Assembly: GCA_937927195.1 (NCBI GenBank)
Contig: CALBCY010000146.1
Location: 1-64,000, forward strand
From: an uncultured Chitinophagales bacterium
GTDB taxonomy: Bacteria; Bacteroidota; Bacteroidia; Chitinophagales; UBA2359
Direction of reading: 5' to 3'
DNA length: 64,000 nucleotides
A program made the position numbers and the translations under genes. The notes below the pieces were generated by a model. That model saw nothing but the letters and a program-made list of their open reading frames with translations, was not told the DNA's origin and searched no databases. This document shows positions 53,121 through 63,200 of the stretch, one piece after another (position 1 is the stretch's first letter; the number at the start of each line of letters is the position of its first letter).

Positions 53121-54125
53121 ATGAAATTGTATTTCAATATTTGTGTTTTAGCTTTACTGGTTTTTCTTGGAATCGGCTGTGAAAGCATTGTCGAGATCGA
53201 CAGAGAAGTTACAGAGGCCAAAATTACAGTAAATTGTATTTTTGAATCGGATAGTATCTTTTCAGTTATTGTTGCTAGAAGTCGTGATGTGATTGAAAAC
53301 GATGGTAAAAATTTCTATTATTCGAATGCTGAAGTGAAATTATTCAAAGACAATGATTTTCTTGAAACGCTTCCAGTTGTTACAAGGTATGATACTATTT
53401 ATGAATGGAATGAACTTGGTGAAAGCATTACGCCAGTTGAATATTATATCTACAATTCTAGTACAGTGGCTGAAATTGGGGTAGACTATAAAATTGAAGT
53501 TTCGGTTGACGATTTGCCCTCTGTTTCTGCGACTGCTCGAATTCCTGAGCCTGTTGTTCCATTAGAATCAGCATTTGATTCTTATACGGTGGAAGAATTA
53601 TATGATCAACTTTATTTGAAAGGAGAATATTCCATAGTCGTACAAGATCCTGCTGGGGAGGCAAATTTCTACCAACCCAAATTGTTTGTATATTTTTCAG
53701 ATTCTATCTTTGAAAACAATTATGACTTTGAATTGGATACTTTGATTTGGGGAGATTTGCTCTACATCAATGAAGGATATACCGAGGTTTACAGAGAGTC
53801 TGAAACTTCAGATTTTGATCTTGGTTTTGAAAGTTACAGTGATGTTTACAATGATAATTTATTTGACGGCAATCAAAAAACATTTAATTACAATTTTAAT
53901 ACTCAGTATATTGGTGGACCGAACTCGTTTAATCGCCGTTTGGTGGTTGAGTTAACCAGTTTGTCAGAGGAATATTACAATTATGTCGATTCAAGAAGTA
54001 GACAACAGTGGTCTGAGGGTGATCCATTCAGTGAACCAGTTTTTGTTTACAATAACATCGAAAACGGATATGGAATCTTTGCTGGAAAATCCATTAGTCG
54101 GCAAGAATATTTAATAGAGTTTTAA
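53121..54125 (+). CDS. DUF4249-family lipoprotein
   Basis: The 334-residue protein starts at the ATG at 53121, which begins a lipoprotein signal (LYFNICVLALLVFLGIGC). An open frame from 52959 overlaps the receptor gene and is not needed. The mature part has the DUF4249 layout: AKITVNCIFESDSIFSVIVARSRD, a beta-rich repeat-like body, and SEEYYNYVDSRSRQQWSEGDPFSEPV near the end. DUF4249 proteins sit on the outer membrane next to their TonB receptor and may help capture ligand. Confidence 0.85.
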   Translation: MKLYFNICVLALLVFLGIGCESIVEIDREVTEAKITVNCIFESDSIFSVIVARSRDVIENDGKNFYYSNAEVKLFKDNDFLETLPVVTRYDTIYEWNELGESITPVEYYIYNSSTVAEIGVDYKIEVSVDDLPSVSATARIPEPVVPLESAFDSYTVEELYDQLYLKGEYSIVVQDPAGEANFYQPKLFVYFSDSIFENNYDFELDTLIWGDLLYINEGYTEVYRESETSDFDLGFESYSDVYNDNLFDGNQKTFNYNFNTQYIGGPNSFNRRLVVELTSLSEEYYNYVDSRSRQQWSEGDPFSEPVFVYNNIENGYGIFAGKSISRQEYLIEF

Positions 54126-54158
54126 TAGTGAAATTTGTAAACTGAAGAATTAAAACAT

Positions 54159-54560
54159 ATGACGGCTGAAGGGTTTAATGAATGGAGCAAAGGACATTTT
54201 CCAGAATACCTTGGAATAGAAATCAAAAAAATTGAAGGGAAGTCTTTATTGGCTGAAATGAAAATAAAACCTCAATTTCTTGCTCCCAATACCTATTTGC
54301 ATGCTGGAGCTATTGTTTCCTTTGCTGATACAGTGGCTGGTTATTCTGTAATGTTAAGTTTACCCGAAGGTGCAAAGTCTTTTACAACCATCGAACTTAA
54401 AACCAATTTTATCAAAACCTTGAAAGAGGGAGTTGTAAAATGTAGAAGCAAAGCTGAGCACTTAGGACGCACAACTCAGATTTGGAGAGTTGATGTAACC
54501 AATGAATCAGAAGATAAAACGCTGGCTATTTTTACCTGTACTCAAATGATTTTGTATTGA
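54159..54560 (+). CDS. PaaI-type hotdog-fold thioesterase
   Basis: The 133-residue protein has the hotdog core with HAGAIVSFADTVAGY and TTIELKTNFIKTLKEG, the usual PaaI/YbgC-type order. Such enzymes hydrolyse acyl-CoA or aryl-CoA thioesters. At this length it is a single domain. It follows the DUF4249 gene by 33 bp; this may be read-through rather than shared function. The substrate is unknown. Confidence 0.88.
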   Translation: MTAEGFNEWSKGHFPEYLGIEIKKIEGKSLLAEMKIKPQFLAPNTYLHAGAIVSFADTVAGYSVMLSLPEGAKSFTTIELKTNFIKTLKEGVVKCRSKAEHLGRTTQIWRVDVTNESEDKTLAIFTCTQMILY

Positions 54561-54732
54561 AATTTTTGAAATGAGATAAAGTGTTTATCCTAATATCCCA
54601 ACGAATAGATTGTTAGACCTTAATGGGCTATGAAGTAATAGATGCTTATGGGCATAGGCTAGAATGGCGAAATGGATTCTAATTTATACACAAAAATATG
54701 GAGTACTCAAGATAAATTGATTAAATTTAATC

Positions 54733-55470
54733 ATGCCGTCGCCCCAAACTGAAAAACAGGAAGCTCTAGTCTGCTCAATTTGTCAATCAAACGTCTCCGA
54801 TCGATTTTGTTCTCAATGTGGACAAAAGTGCATACGATCTGAAATTAGTCTCTTTCAAATTATTGTAGATTTTATAAAGAGTTTTTTTGCAGTAGAAAAG
54901 TCTGTTTTTTATACAGTGGTAAAATTGATTAAATCACCAATACTGGTGATTGAAAATTATTGGGCGGGTTATAGAAACTACTTTGAGAGCCCTGCCAAGC
55001 TTATTTTATATTCCATAACATTTGCAGGACTGCATCTTTGGTTGATTGATGATGTAATATTTGGAATAGAATTTTTGTATGAAGGGTTTTCTACCTCAAC
55101 CTTAATCGTCCTATTCCTTTTGCCCATTTTGATATTAGTTTCAGTTATTTCTTTTCTACTTAAAAAGAAAAGCATCGCTCATCACATGGTTTCGGTTTCC
55201 TATCTTTTTGGAGCTTGGTTTTTGTTTTACCTTTTCTTTTCTGACCTTCTAAGATTGCTTATTGGAGATATGCTTGACGGTATTTTTTATCCCTTTTTCT
55301 TTGTGAGTATTTTCATTTTCAATTCCATTGTATTTAACAAGGAAAAAGGATTGCTTTGGATTCTTTTGGGAGTCATTCTACAGTTAGGGGTTTTTATCGG
55401 CATTTGGGTATTGGTCATTTTAGCCTTCTATTTGTATGATCCAGAATCATTTGTTTTCTTTGGCTTATAG
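54733..55470 (+). CDS. DUF3667 membrane protein with zinc ribbon
   Basis: The 245-residue protein has an N-terminal zinc ribbon (Cys14, Cys17, Cys26, Cys29), the DUF3667 region (FKSFFAVEKSVFYTVVKLIKSP and ENYWAGYRNYF), and then four to five hydrophobic segments. DUF3667 proteins are common in Bacteroidota, and their function is unknown. It is followed by a LuxR-type regulator after 55 bp. Confidence 0.82.
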   Translation: MPSPQTEKQEALVCSICQSNVSDRFCSQCGQKCIRSEISLFQIIVDFIKSFFAVEKSVFYTVVKLIKSPILVIENYWAGYRNYFESPAKLILYSITFAGLHLWLIDDVIFGIEFLYEGFSTSTLIVLFLLPILILVSVISFLLKKKSIAHHMVSVSYLFGAWFLFYLFFSDLLRLLIGDMLDGIFYPFFFVSIFIFNSIVFNKEKGLLWILLGVILQLGVFIGIWVLVILAFYLYDPESFVFFGL

Positions 55471-55525
55471 TAGAATTAAAACTATAATTAAAAAGTCCAC
55501 TCCACTTAAAAAAAGAGTTTAGAAA

Positions 55526-55978
55526 ATGAACAAACTGATAGACCTATTATCAAAGTATCAAAAGATTTTTTTGGGAATGGCAATATTTCTATCGCTGCTA
55601 AGTGTTTCAGTCAACATCACCAATGGAGAATTAAGGTCGATTTTTGGCAATTATCCAGCTTTAATGCTGCTATTTGTAACAGCTGCTATTATAATGGGTC
55701 TGATTTATATAAGGATCGACAAACATAGAATCAACTTGTTATCCAATCAAATCATAGAAACATCGAAGGAAGACCAGGACGATTTCCAATCCCTACTGCA
55801 AGAATTAACGCCGCGACAAAAAACAGTCTATGATCTCATAGTGGCCGGAAGATCCAATAAAGAAATTATGGCTGAATTGTTTATCGAACAAAGCACCTTA
55901 AAATCTCACATCAATCAGATGTACAAGAAATTAAAGATAAAAGATAGAAAAGAATTGAAGTCTAAAATAAAGCATTGA
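55526..55978 (+). CDS. Membrane-anchored LuxR-type transcription regulator
   Basis: The 150-residue protein has two hydrophobic segments (about 13-31 and 39-58), a short linker, and a C-terminal GerE/LuxR helix-turn-helix: LTPRQKTVYDLIVAGRSNKEI then STLKSHINQMYKKLKIKDR. It has no receiver domain. The layout suggests a membrane-bound regulator that reads a signal near the membrane; targets are unknown. Its neighbours, DUF3667 and a 59-residue membrane protein, may belong to the same unit. Confidence 0.85.
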   Translation: MNKLIDLLSKYQKIFLGMAIFLSLLSVSVNITNGELRSIFGNYPALMLLFVTAAIIMGLIYIRIDKHRINLLSNQIIETSKEDQDDFQSLLQELTPRQKTVYDLIVAGRSNKEIMAELFIEQSTLKSHINQMYKKLKIKDRKELKSKIKH

Positions 55979-56100
55979 AAATTAAGTAGGTATGCTCAAG
56001 TTATATACTTCCCAACCCTGAATTCAACCCTTTTTCAACCCCCAAATATTTGTTTGTTGTTTGTGATTGAATCAAATTTGAACAAACAAAATCAAATAAG

Positions 56101-56280
56101 ATGAAACGCACATTATTGTACTTAGCAACATTTTTTATTTTCCTTAGTTTATCTTTTACATTCAATGATTCTCATATAACTTGGATGTGGCAAGAAATGA
56201 TCCAAGTCCCAATAATTTTGGCTTCGACCTCCATTGTATTTATTGGAATTCATTTCTATTTGAAAAGAAAGCCTTCCTAA
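56101..56280 (+). CDS. 59-residue membrane protein
   Basis: This small gene encodes MKRTLLYLATFFIFLSLSF followed by a polar turn (NDSHITWMW) and a second hydrophobic segment (VPIILASTSIVFIGIHFYL), ending KRKPS. The two-segment hairpin with positive ends is a plausible inner-membrane topology. The ATG is preceded by an A-rich stretch and the frame is clean. No family is recognised. It lies 122 bp after the LuxR-type gene. Confidence 0.6.
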   Translation: MKRTLLYLATFFIFLSLSFTFNDSHITWMWQEMIQVPIILASTSIVFIGIHFYLKRKPS

Positions 56281-56287
56281 ACAATAA

Positions 56288-56306
56288 ACAATTAGAACAA
56301 TTAGAA
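56288..56306. repeat. 9-bp x2 repeat
   Basis: AACAATTAG is repeated directly, just after the stop of the 59-residue gene, another example of short spacer duplication. Confidence 0.5.
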
Positions 56307-56507
56307 CAAAACCAGTGCTGTGGCAAGGTGATTTATCGGATCCTAGTTGAGTGTGTCAGTGCTCAGAAAATTAAGTGGCAACGATTTGTGCGACAATTTT
56401 GTTATGGTGGTAATTTCATGGTAGCAAATTGACTTGTTACAACACGATTTGTCGTGCCCTAATTCTAGGTCTCAGGTCTCCGTTTCCCCCAAAAAAATCA
56501 TAAAAAA

Positions 56508-56536
56508 AAAGGAGACTCACAAAGTGAATCTCCTTT
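56508..56536 (-). terminator. Terminator of the 946-residue T9SS protein gene
   Basis: Arms 56508-56520 and 56524-56536 (AAAGGAGACTCAC against GTGAATCTCCTTT) pair with one mismatch around AAA. A T-run follows on the minus strand. It lies about 29 bp after the stop codon at 56565. Confidence 0.85.
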
Positions 56537-56564
56537 CTAATTTTTTCTTTGAAAATCTAAAAAT

Positions 56565-59405
56565 CTATTTTCTAACAAATGGAATTGCAGCTTGTTGTCC
56601 GTCCATATTCAGTTGTAAGAAGTAAGTTCCAACACTTAAAGTAGAAACATCAATTTTCACTTTGTTTAAGCCTACTGAATTTTGGTTTTGTAATTGCATC
56701 ATAAGCTTTCCAGTTACATCATAGACATTGATTGTTGAGGTCATAGCGTTTTCTGCTGAAAAGGAAAGAACCAATTGCTCTCTAACAGGATTCGGGTAAA
56801 CATTCAATTGATTAATGCTGGTAATTTCACCAATCCCAACAATTGTTGAAACATAACCATCAGGTTGCTCACAGGCGATTAAAGTATTGTTTGCATCACC
56901 AAAGCCATCTCCATCTGTGTCTTGGAACCAAACACTCGCTTGTGTTCCAGAACAATCGCATTCGCCCTCTGGGATGCCTGCTCCATTGCAAACACCGCAT
57001 TCATCTGGTGTACCATTGCAATCAATGAATTGGTCGTCCGCATTGTCTACAAAACCTTCTGGTTGATCACAATCCTGAACACTGATGTTTGGATCACCTA
57101 AACCATCACCGTCTGCGTCAGCATACCATGTTGATTCACCATCACCATTGCAAATACCGCATTCATCTATCGTTCCTTCACAAGTATCGTCATCGTCTTC
57201 CGAGTTGGCAACATAACCTGCTGGTTGATCGCAAAGCCATTGGGTAACCTCTGGATTTCCTAAGCCATCATTGTCTGCATCTTGATACCAAGTTATTGGG
57301 CCTGATCCATTACAAACTCCACAGATGTCCAGCTCCCCCAGACATTCATCATTGTCGTCATCGTCGTTGTCAACATATCCTTCTGGTTGATCACAGGCCA
57401 CTTGGGCAGCAATCGGATTTCCAAGACCGTCACCGTCTGCATCCTGGTACCAAGTCAATTCACCTGGACCTTCACAAACCCCACAAATATCGAATGTTCC
57501 AGCGCAAGTATCGTCCTCATCGTCATCGTTGAGAACATATCCATTTGGCTGATCACAGGCTTCAATGCTTGATACTGTATTTCCTAAACCATCTCCGTCA
57601 GCATCTTCATACCAAGTGATCAATCCCGGACCATCACAAATTCCACAAGCATCTATTTCACCACCACACTGATCATCCTCATCGTCTGAATTGTCAACAA
57701 ATCCATCTGGCTGCTCACAGTTGATTATGGCCACATCAATATCACCCAATCCATCCATGTCCAAGTCTTGATACCAAGTTGTTTCATAGAAACAAGAAGC
57801 ATCGTCTATTTCTGCTTCTGGGTTAAAGTTACAAGCAGTCATGTCTGTACATCCTGCAAATCCCGAGCAAAAATCAACAGTGGTGGATGGTAAAGATCCA
57901 CTCAAAGTACTAGAGCAAGTTGGGTCGATTGTACTGGTAAAAGTTATTTCAAAAGTTCCATCAGTAGCATCAATGTCCGCTTGAGTAAAGTTGATACTGG
58001 CCAATTCCGAAGCGACTAATTCAGTTGTCGATAAGCTGCCAACATTGCTTGTCAAAGTCATCGGACCTTGAGGAGAAAAGTAAGCGAAAGAGGCAGAAAT
58101 TTCATCATTGTCGTCATTGCAAACAAATTGCAAGCCCGTTTGGTCAGGATTATTGGGATCGTAAAATGATGATGAAATAGCACATGCATTTTCACCCGCT
58201 TCTGTTATTACAATACAAAATTCACCTGATGACAAACCAGTAACGCTATTGAATCCATCTATCAAGACATAATAGGTTTCGCCTGCTGCGGTTGGAAGGG
58301 ATATTGCAGAAAGTAAATTATCTCCGGCAATCATTCCTGATAAATCATCATTGTCGTCATCATTGCAGGCAATCAGATTGTAATTTCCACAAGAGCCAGT
58401 GAAAATAGCCATTTGACTATCCCCATTGTTTATGTAGTCATCATTCGAAATACTATTTGGTCCACATTCTTGAGAAGTATGGATAATGTATTCATTGCCG
58501 TCGCCAACTAGTGTGAACCAAACAGGTGCATTTACAAAAGGTGTTGCTCCGAAAGAATCCTCAAAAAAGCATTGGGTCGGACTGTTTTCTATTTCACTAA
58601 CAGGATCAATGTCTTCTAAAGTTGCTCCTACATTGGTATAAACACCATTGTAAGAAATCGAACCTGCATCTGGCAACTCTAAAAGAATGGCATCATCACA
58701 ATTGTCGTTTTGAGGGCCAGGTAAAGTACCATCACAGAATTCTGCATAGCTGTTGGTCCAGCCTGTCAAACTTCCATTGTCGTATTTGTCTTCTGGCATA
58801 TTGGTGTCAGGATTGAAATTAGTACCTGAACCCGTTGCTTGGCCATTTTCAGCGCCCATTATTTGAACATTGGGATTTCCGGCCGCATTTAACAATTCAA
58901 AGCAAATGGTTGAAATAGAAACCCATTCATCCGCAATACTTGGACAGGCAAACCTTGTGGTTACACCATTGTTGTCTGTTATTGTAGGAAACTCAAGAAC
59001 CAAGGTCAAGAGAATTTGATTGGGAACGGCAGAACCGTCGTAACTGTGCTCGGCATAGGCAGGAAAACCTGCCCCACCACCTGCAACGGTGCATTCTTCA
59101 GCCAAATTTGAAATATTGTTGTCAAATCCAACGGAAGTATAGGTTCCGGTTGTTTGTGTTCCGCCACCAGAGGTAATGCCATCGAATATAATAACAGAAT
59201 TATCATAAGAGAGCAAGACAGAGGAATTGCCGATGTAATCAGCGCCATTGTTTCCTCTGATTTGCAAATCAGTACAATAATTTCCTGATTCGCATCCAGT
59301 TTCATTTCCCACTATTCTGACATCAATCGATTGTGCTGATAATTGAGGGGATAAAGAAAAGAGTAAGAATAATAAGGATAAGAGAGTAGATGTTTTATTT
59401 ATCAT
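56565..59405 (-). CDS. T9SS surface protein with MopE-like Asp-rich repeats
   Basis: The 946-residue protein starts at the ATG at 59405 with a signal peptide (LLSLLFLLFSLSPQLSAQ); a longer open frame to 59564 has no support. The N-terminal half is beta-rich with Asp/Asn/Gly. A single CTDMTACNFNP unit follows. Six copies of a unit with WYxDxDGDGLG...CxQPxGYV then D/E-rich tract and CxGxxDxCGxCxGxG occupy about 600-870, resembling MopE/thrombospondin-3 calcium-binding repeats. The C-terminus (NVYPNPVREQLVLSF... GTYFLQL) is a T9SS type A sorting domain. It is probably anchored on the cell surface. Confidence 0.88.
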   Translation of the reverse strand: MINKTSTLLSLLFLLFSLSPQLSAQSIDVRIVGNETGCESGNYCTDLQIRGNNGADYIGNSSVLLSYDNSVIIFDGITSGGGTQTTGTYTSVGFDNNISNLAEECTVAGGGAGFPAYAEHSYDGSAVPNQILLTLVLEFPTITDNNGVTTRFACPSIADEWVSISTICFELLNAAGNPNVQIMGAENGQATGSGTNFNPDTNMPEDKYDNGSLTGWTNSYAEFCDGTLPGPQNDNCDDAILLELPDAGSISYNGVYTNVGATLEDIDPVSEIENSPTQCFFEDSFGATPFVNAPVWFTLVGDGNEYIIHTSQECGPNSISNDDYINNGDSQMAIFTGSCGNYNLIACNDDDNDDLSGMIAGDNLLSAISLPTAAGETYYVLIDGFNSVTGLSSGEFCIVITEAGENACAISSSFYDPNNPDQTGLQFVCNDDNDEISASFAYFSPQGPMTLTSNVGSLSTTELVASELASINFTQADIDATDGTFEITFTSTIDPTCSSTLSGSLPSTTVDFCSGFAGCTDMTACNFNPEAEIDDASCFYETTWYQDLDMDGLGDIDVAIINCEQPDGFVDNSDDEDDQCGGEIDACGICDGPGLITWYEDADGDGLGNTVSSIEACDQPNGYVLNDDDEDDTCAGTFDICGVCEGPGELTWYQDADGDGLGNPIAAQVACDQPEGYVDNDDDDNDECLGELDICGVCNGSGPITWYQDADNDGLGNPEVTQWLCDQPAGYVANSEDDDDTCEGTIDECGICNGDGESTWYADADGDGLGDPNISVQDCDQPEGFVDNADDQFIDCNGTPDECGVCNGAGIPEGECDCSGTQASVWFQDTDGDGFGDANNTLIACEQPDGYVSTIVGIGEITSINQLNVYPNPVREQLVLSFSAENAMTSTINVYDVTGKLMMQLQNQNSVGLNKVKIDVSTLSVGTYFLQLNMDGQQAAIPFVRK

Positions 59406-59524
59406 TTTTTTATGTATGATTATTTCTAACCTAAATATAAACCTATTCTTATAATAGGCGCAAGTCTTAAAGCAATTTGAAAGCAAAAAGGCAAGAAAGT
59501 TATCCAATAGTTCGGTTGAATTGT

Positions 59525-59554
59525 CAGAAAGAAACAGAAAGAAACAGAAAGAAA
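59525..59554. repeat. Three exact 10-bp repeats
   Basis: CAGAAAGAAA occurs three times in succession, upstream of the 946-residue T9SS protein gene. Confidence 0.85.
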
Positions 59555-59754
59555 CGGATGACAAGGAATATTATAGCTGTTTTTTATTGCTTGGGTCCCA
59601 AGCATTTTTTTACGCAGACCAACAAAAGGCATTCTTTGGGTCTTATGAGCTTTCTTTTGTTTTATGAAATCGGGAATAGAAGGGGATGAGAATTATCATT
59701 TAAAATTAAAAAGAAAATAAAAGAATACATTTTTCCTTTTTTCTTAACACAGTT

Positions 59755-59774
59755 CATCTCGGGCTTGACCTGTC
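59755..59774. repeat. CTTGACCTGTC repeat, copy 1
   Basis: CATCTCGGGCTTGACCTGTC matches the second copy (60017-60036) at 18 of 20 positions, 262 bp away. Confidence 0.6.
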
Positions 59775-59800
59775 TACATTATTTTTTTGCATCATCTATT

Positions 59801-59860
59801 CGCCACTATATTTGTTTATTCGCCATACTTGTTGTTTCCTCGCCATATTTGTCATTTCGA
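59801..59860. repeat. Three 20-bp repeats
   Basis: Units begin CGCCA at 59801, 59821 and 59841, exactly 20 bp apart, with a shared CGCCAnAnnTTGT core and free ends. Confidence 0.65.
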
Positions 59861-59932
59861 CGCAGGAGAAATCTTCTAATTAAAAGCATGAAATTCATCC
59901 TAGACCTTTCATTTAGATACTAATAGACACTA

Positions 59933-59971
59933 ACAAGTTTTCTCCCCATCGGTCGAAAGGAGACTTGTTGT
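59933..59971. repeat. Bulged hairpin element
   Basis: AACAAGT(TT)TCTCC and GGAGACTTGTT pair except for a small bulge, around a loop with CCCATCGGTCG. It resembles the reverse of the GTCATnTCGACC...GGGAGA element at 50009. Confidence 0.45.
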
Positions 59972-60016
59972 ATCTCTTCACTTGTTACAAGCCACCTTGA
60001 ACCACGAACCATCCGT

Positions 60017-60036
60017 CATCTCAAGCTTGACCTGTC
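60017..60036. repeat. CTTGACCTGTC repeat, copy 2
   Basis: CATCTCAAGCTTGACCTGTC, the partner of the copy at 59755; the two differ only in the fourth pair from the left of CTTGACC. Confidence 0.6.
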
Positions 60037-60183
60037 CCGGCTGGCATACTACTGGTGACATACCAACTGCCAAACCAAACCTTTTTATTAAACAAATTTG
60101 ATGCTGAAATCAAAAAGTGTTCTTTGCCCTGAAGGCTGTAATCTCATAACCAAAATTGTTGTTGATTCATTTCACCCAATAAA

Positions 60184-60215
60184 AAAAGGGTGGCTAAATA
60201 AATAACCACCCTTTT
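60184..60215 (-). terminator. Terminator of the giant GCTD-repeat protein gene
   Basis: AAAAGGGTGG (60184-60193) and CCACCCTTTT (60206-60215) are perfect complements with a 12-base loop, followed by a T-run on the minus strand. It lies about 30 bp past the stop codon at 60245. Confidence 0.9.
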
Positions 60216-60244
60216 ACTCAATAATTTACTAATTAAATACGAAC

Positions 60245-63200
60245 TTATTCTTTAACGATTTTCTCGATAATTTGTTCTTGTCCGCTTTCAATAATTATGA
60301 AATAAGTTCCAGAAGGCAACTGATCAACCTTCAAAGATAGGTTCTGTGCGCCTTCATTCTGGTAAGATTGTTCAATAACAGTTTGACCTGTTATGTTGAC
60401 CATTCTAACTTTTATTTGGTCAAAGTTTCCTTCGAGCAGGCTAATGTTCAATAAGTCTTTAACTGGAACTGGACTAATTTGGACATCAAAGCCATTTACT
60501 CCTTTTCTGTCAATTACGACCACATTCGAAGCCAACTTAGTGACATTGTCCAAATCAGTGGCAAGTAAACGATAGTAGGTTTTCCCTTCAATGATTTGAG
60601 CGTCTTCAATTTCATAATTTTGAACAGTATTTGCATCTCCTTGAGAATTGATTGTCGTCAGTTTCGTGAAATTAATTCCATCATAAGATTTTTCAATTGT
60701 GAAATTGGCATTGTCTTTTTCAGAAGCCGTTTGCCATTTCAATAAATTCACTCTATCTAAAGCCATTCCATCAAAACTTAACAATTCAATTGCAGTTGTA
60801 ACACAATCAACGGTTTGAAGCTGCTTGGTTACTACTTGATTAGGATCATTTTGATCTCTAACCTGAACGCATAGCCCTTGACCTTGAGGGAAACTTTCAA
60901 GAACAACTACTTGGTTTCCATTTACTTCGTCGAATGGGAAAGCCATCCAATCAGTTTCATCACAATATTTGAATTCGAACATTGCCCCTTCAGATCCACT
61001 AGCAATAAGTATTGGCGTAGCAGTATTGTTAACCACATCACAAAGCACTTCTATAAAAACGTCGAACATGGCAAAATCGTCATCATCATTTCCATTGTCT
61101 ACATATCCAGCAGGCTGAATACAGTTGGTTATCGTATTGTTTGGATCGCCAAGACCATCACCATCTGCATCAAAATACCAGATTGGTGCTCCAGGACCTT
61201 CACAGATTCCACATTCATCATATTCTCCTGCACAAGTATCATCAGGATCATCTCCATTGCTTACATATCCTGCAACTGGTTCACAAGACAATAAAGTAGT
61301 ATTTGGATCTCCTAATCCATCTTCATCACTATCAAGGTAATAGGTTGATTCGTATTGACAAGAACCATCATCAGAAACGGCAGTTTCATCATAGTTACAA
61401 GCATCTGGATCAGTACAGCCCATTGCATAATTACAAGAACCATCATCGCAGGTCGCTGTTGGATCGTAGTTGCTGGCTGTTTCATCAATGCAACCATTTG
61501 GCAAATCACAAGAACCATTGTCACAATTTGCAGCAGCATCATAGTTGCAAGCTATAGCATTTGTACAACCAAGAACCTGAGCTGCATCAACATCATAGGA
61601 ACAAGTCGCAGCATTCCAAACTTCGGTATCGCCTGCACAAATATCTGTGTTCCCTGTTCCAGGATCATCATTGCTACAAGAACCGTCGTCTACAACAGCA
61701 GTTTCATCATAGTTACAAGCAGTAGGATCAGTACAACCCATATCATAAGTACAACTTGCATCATCACACATGGCATCCGCATCGTAATTGTTTGCAGTAG
61801 GATCCGTACAGCCATCAGCTGCTAATCTTGTTATTGCAATAGCGTTTGATAAATCGAAACAACCAGTTATGTCCGCTACCAAATCCGTAGGAATATCGAT
61901 TTCAGTATAGGAAACTCCCCAAATCAAGCAGTTACCCGCTATCGCATTGTCAAATTCAAATTGAGATTGAGTGGTTGGCCCAGCTAAAATAGTTACACCG
62001 TCTCCAGTGGTAACCAAGTAAGCAAAATCTCCACCCGAAGCTCCTGTTGAACTTACATTGATTTCATCAACAATTCCATCCATGATGCAGAAGGTGGTGA
62101 CATCATCTGTAGCAATGGTTCCGCCCTCAACAACACAAGCAAAAGTACAACTTGAGTCATCACAGTTGGCTGCAGCATCGTAGTTTTCAGCATCAACATT
62201 GGTGCAACCAAAAACAGCATTACAAGCATCTGGACATTCCGTTTCACCGAAATCACAAGTGCCATCATCTAAAGTTGCTATAGGATTGTAATTACAAGCT
62301 ATTGGGTCGGTACATCCTTGATTGGGATCGCAGCCTGTATCGCAATTTGCAGCAGGATCGTAATTTGGAGCATTCATATCAGTACAGCCATAAATAACAT
62401 TACAAGGTTCTGGGCAATTTGTATCGCCAAAATCACAAGTTCCATCATCAATCGTTGCTGTTGCATCATAGTTACATGCAGTCGCATCTGTACATCCTGA
62501 TGTATAAGTACATCCGCTGTTACAATTCGCATTGGGATCAAAGTTGTTTGCTGTCATATCGGTACATCCAACCACTGTAACTGTAATTACATCACAATTA
62601 CAAGTGGAACTGTTCCATTCCTCAACATCTCCTATTGTACAATCTGTGTTACAAGTTCCAGGATCTGTGTTTGGAATACAAGAACTGTCATTACAGGTAG
62701 CAGCAGCATTGTAGTTACAAGCCGTAGCATCTGTACATCCAAAGATAACGTTGCATGGTTCTGGACAGGCAGTATTTCCAAAATCACAAGAACCATCATC
62801 GAAGGTCGCATTGGCGTTGAAATTACAAGCCGTCGCGTCTGTACAACCACCTTCTACAATACAAGTATTGTTTTCACAGTTTGCCGCAGGATCGTAGTTA
62901 CTTGCTTGTGGATTGGTACAACCCAAAACTGCATTACAAGGATCAGGACAATTTGTTTCACCATAACTACAAGAGTTATCTTCGCAGTTGGCATTTGTAT
63001 TAAAGTTACAAGCATTCATGTCTGTACAACCAGAAACACTTGTCAATGTCGCAACACATGCACAAGCTGTTCCATCCCACACTTCAATGTCACCAATAGT
63101 ACAGTCGGTATTACAAGTCGTATCGTATGGGTTACAAGAACCATCGTCTGCATCTGCGGTAGCATCATAGTTTGAAGCACAAGGGTCTGTACAACCAGGA

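Larger units (their letters stand above)
59406..60244. other. Gene-free spacer, 839 bp, rich in small repeats
   Basis: The largest non-coding stretch. It holds the 10-bp array (59525-59554), the 20-bp array (59801-59860), a GTCATTTCGAC-type element (59851-59874), a bulged hairpin (about 59933-59971), two copies of a CTTGACCTGTC word (59755-59774 and 60017-60036), and the terminator at 60184-60215. No open frame or RNA gene is convincing. It separates two giant T9SS genes transcribed in the same direction. Confidence 0.6.

Noticed and set aside
59406-59564. 53-codon extension of the 946-residue T9SS protein
   Set aside because: The signal peptide begins at 59405; the extension would bury it and partly covers the repeat array.
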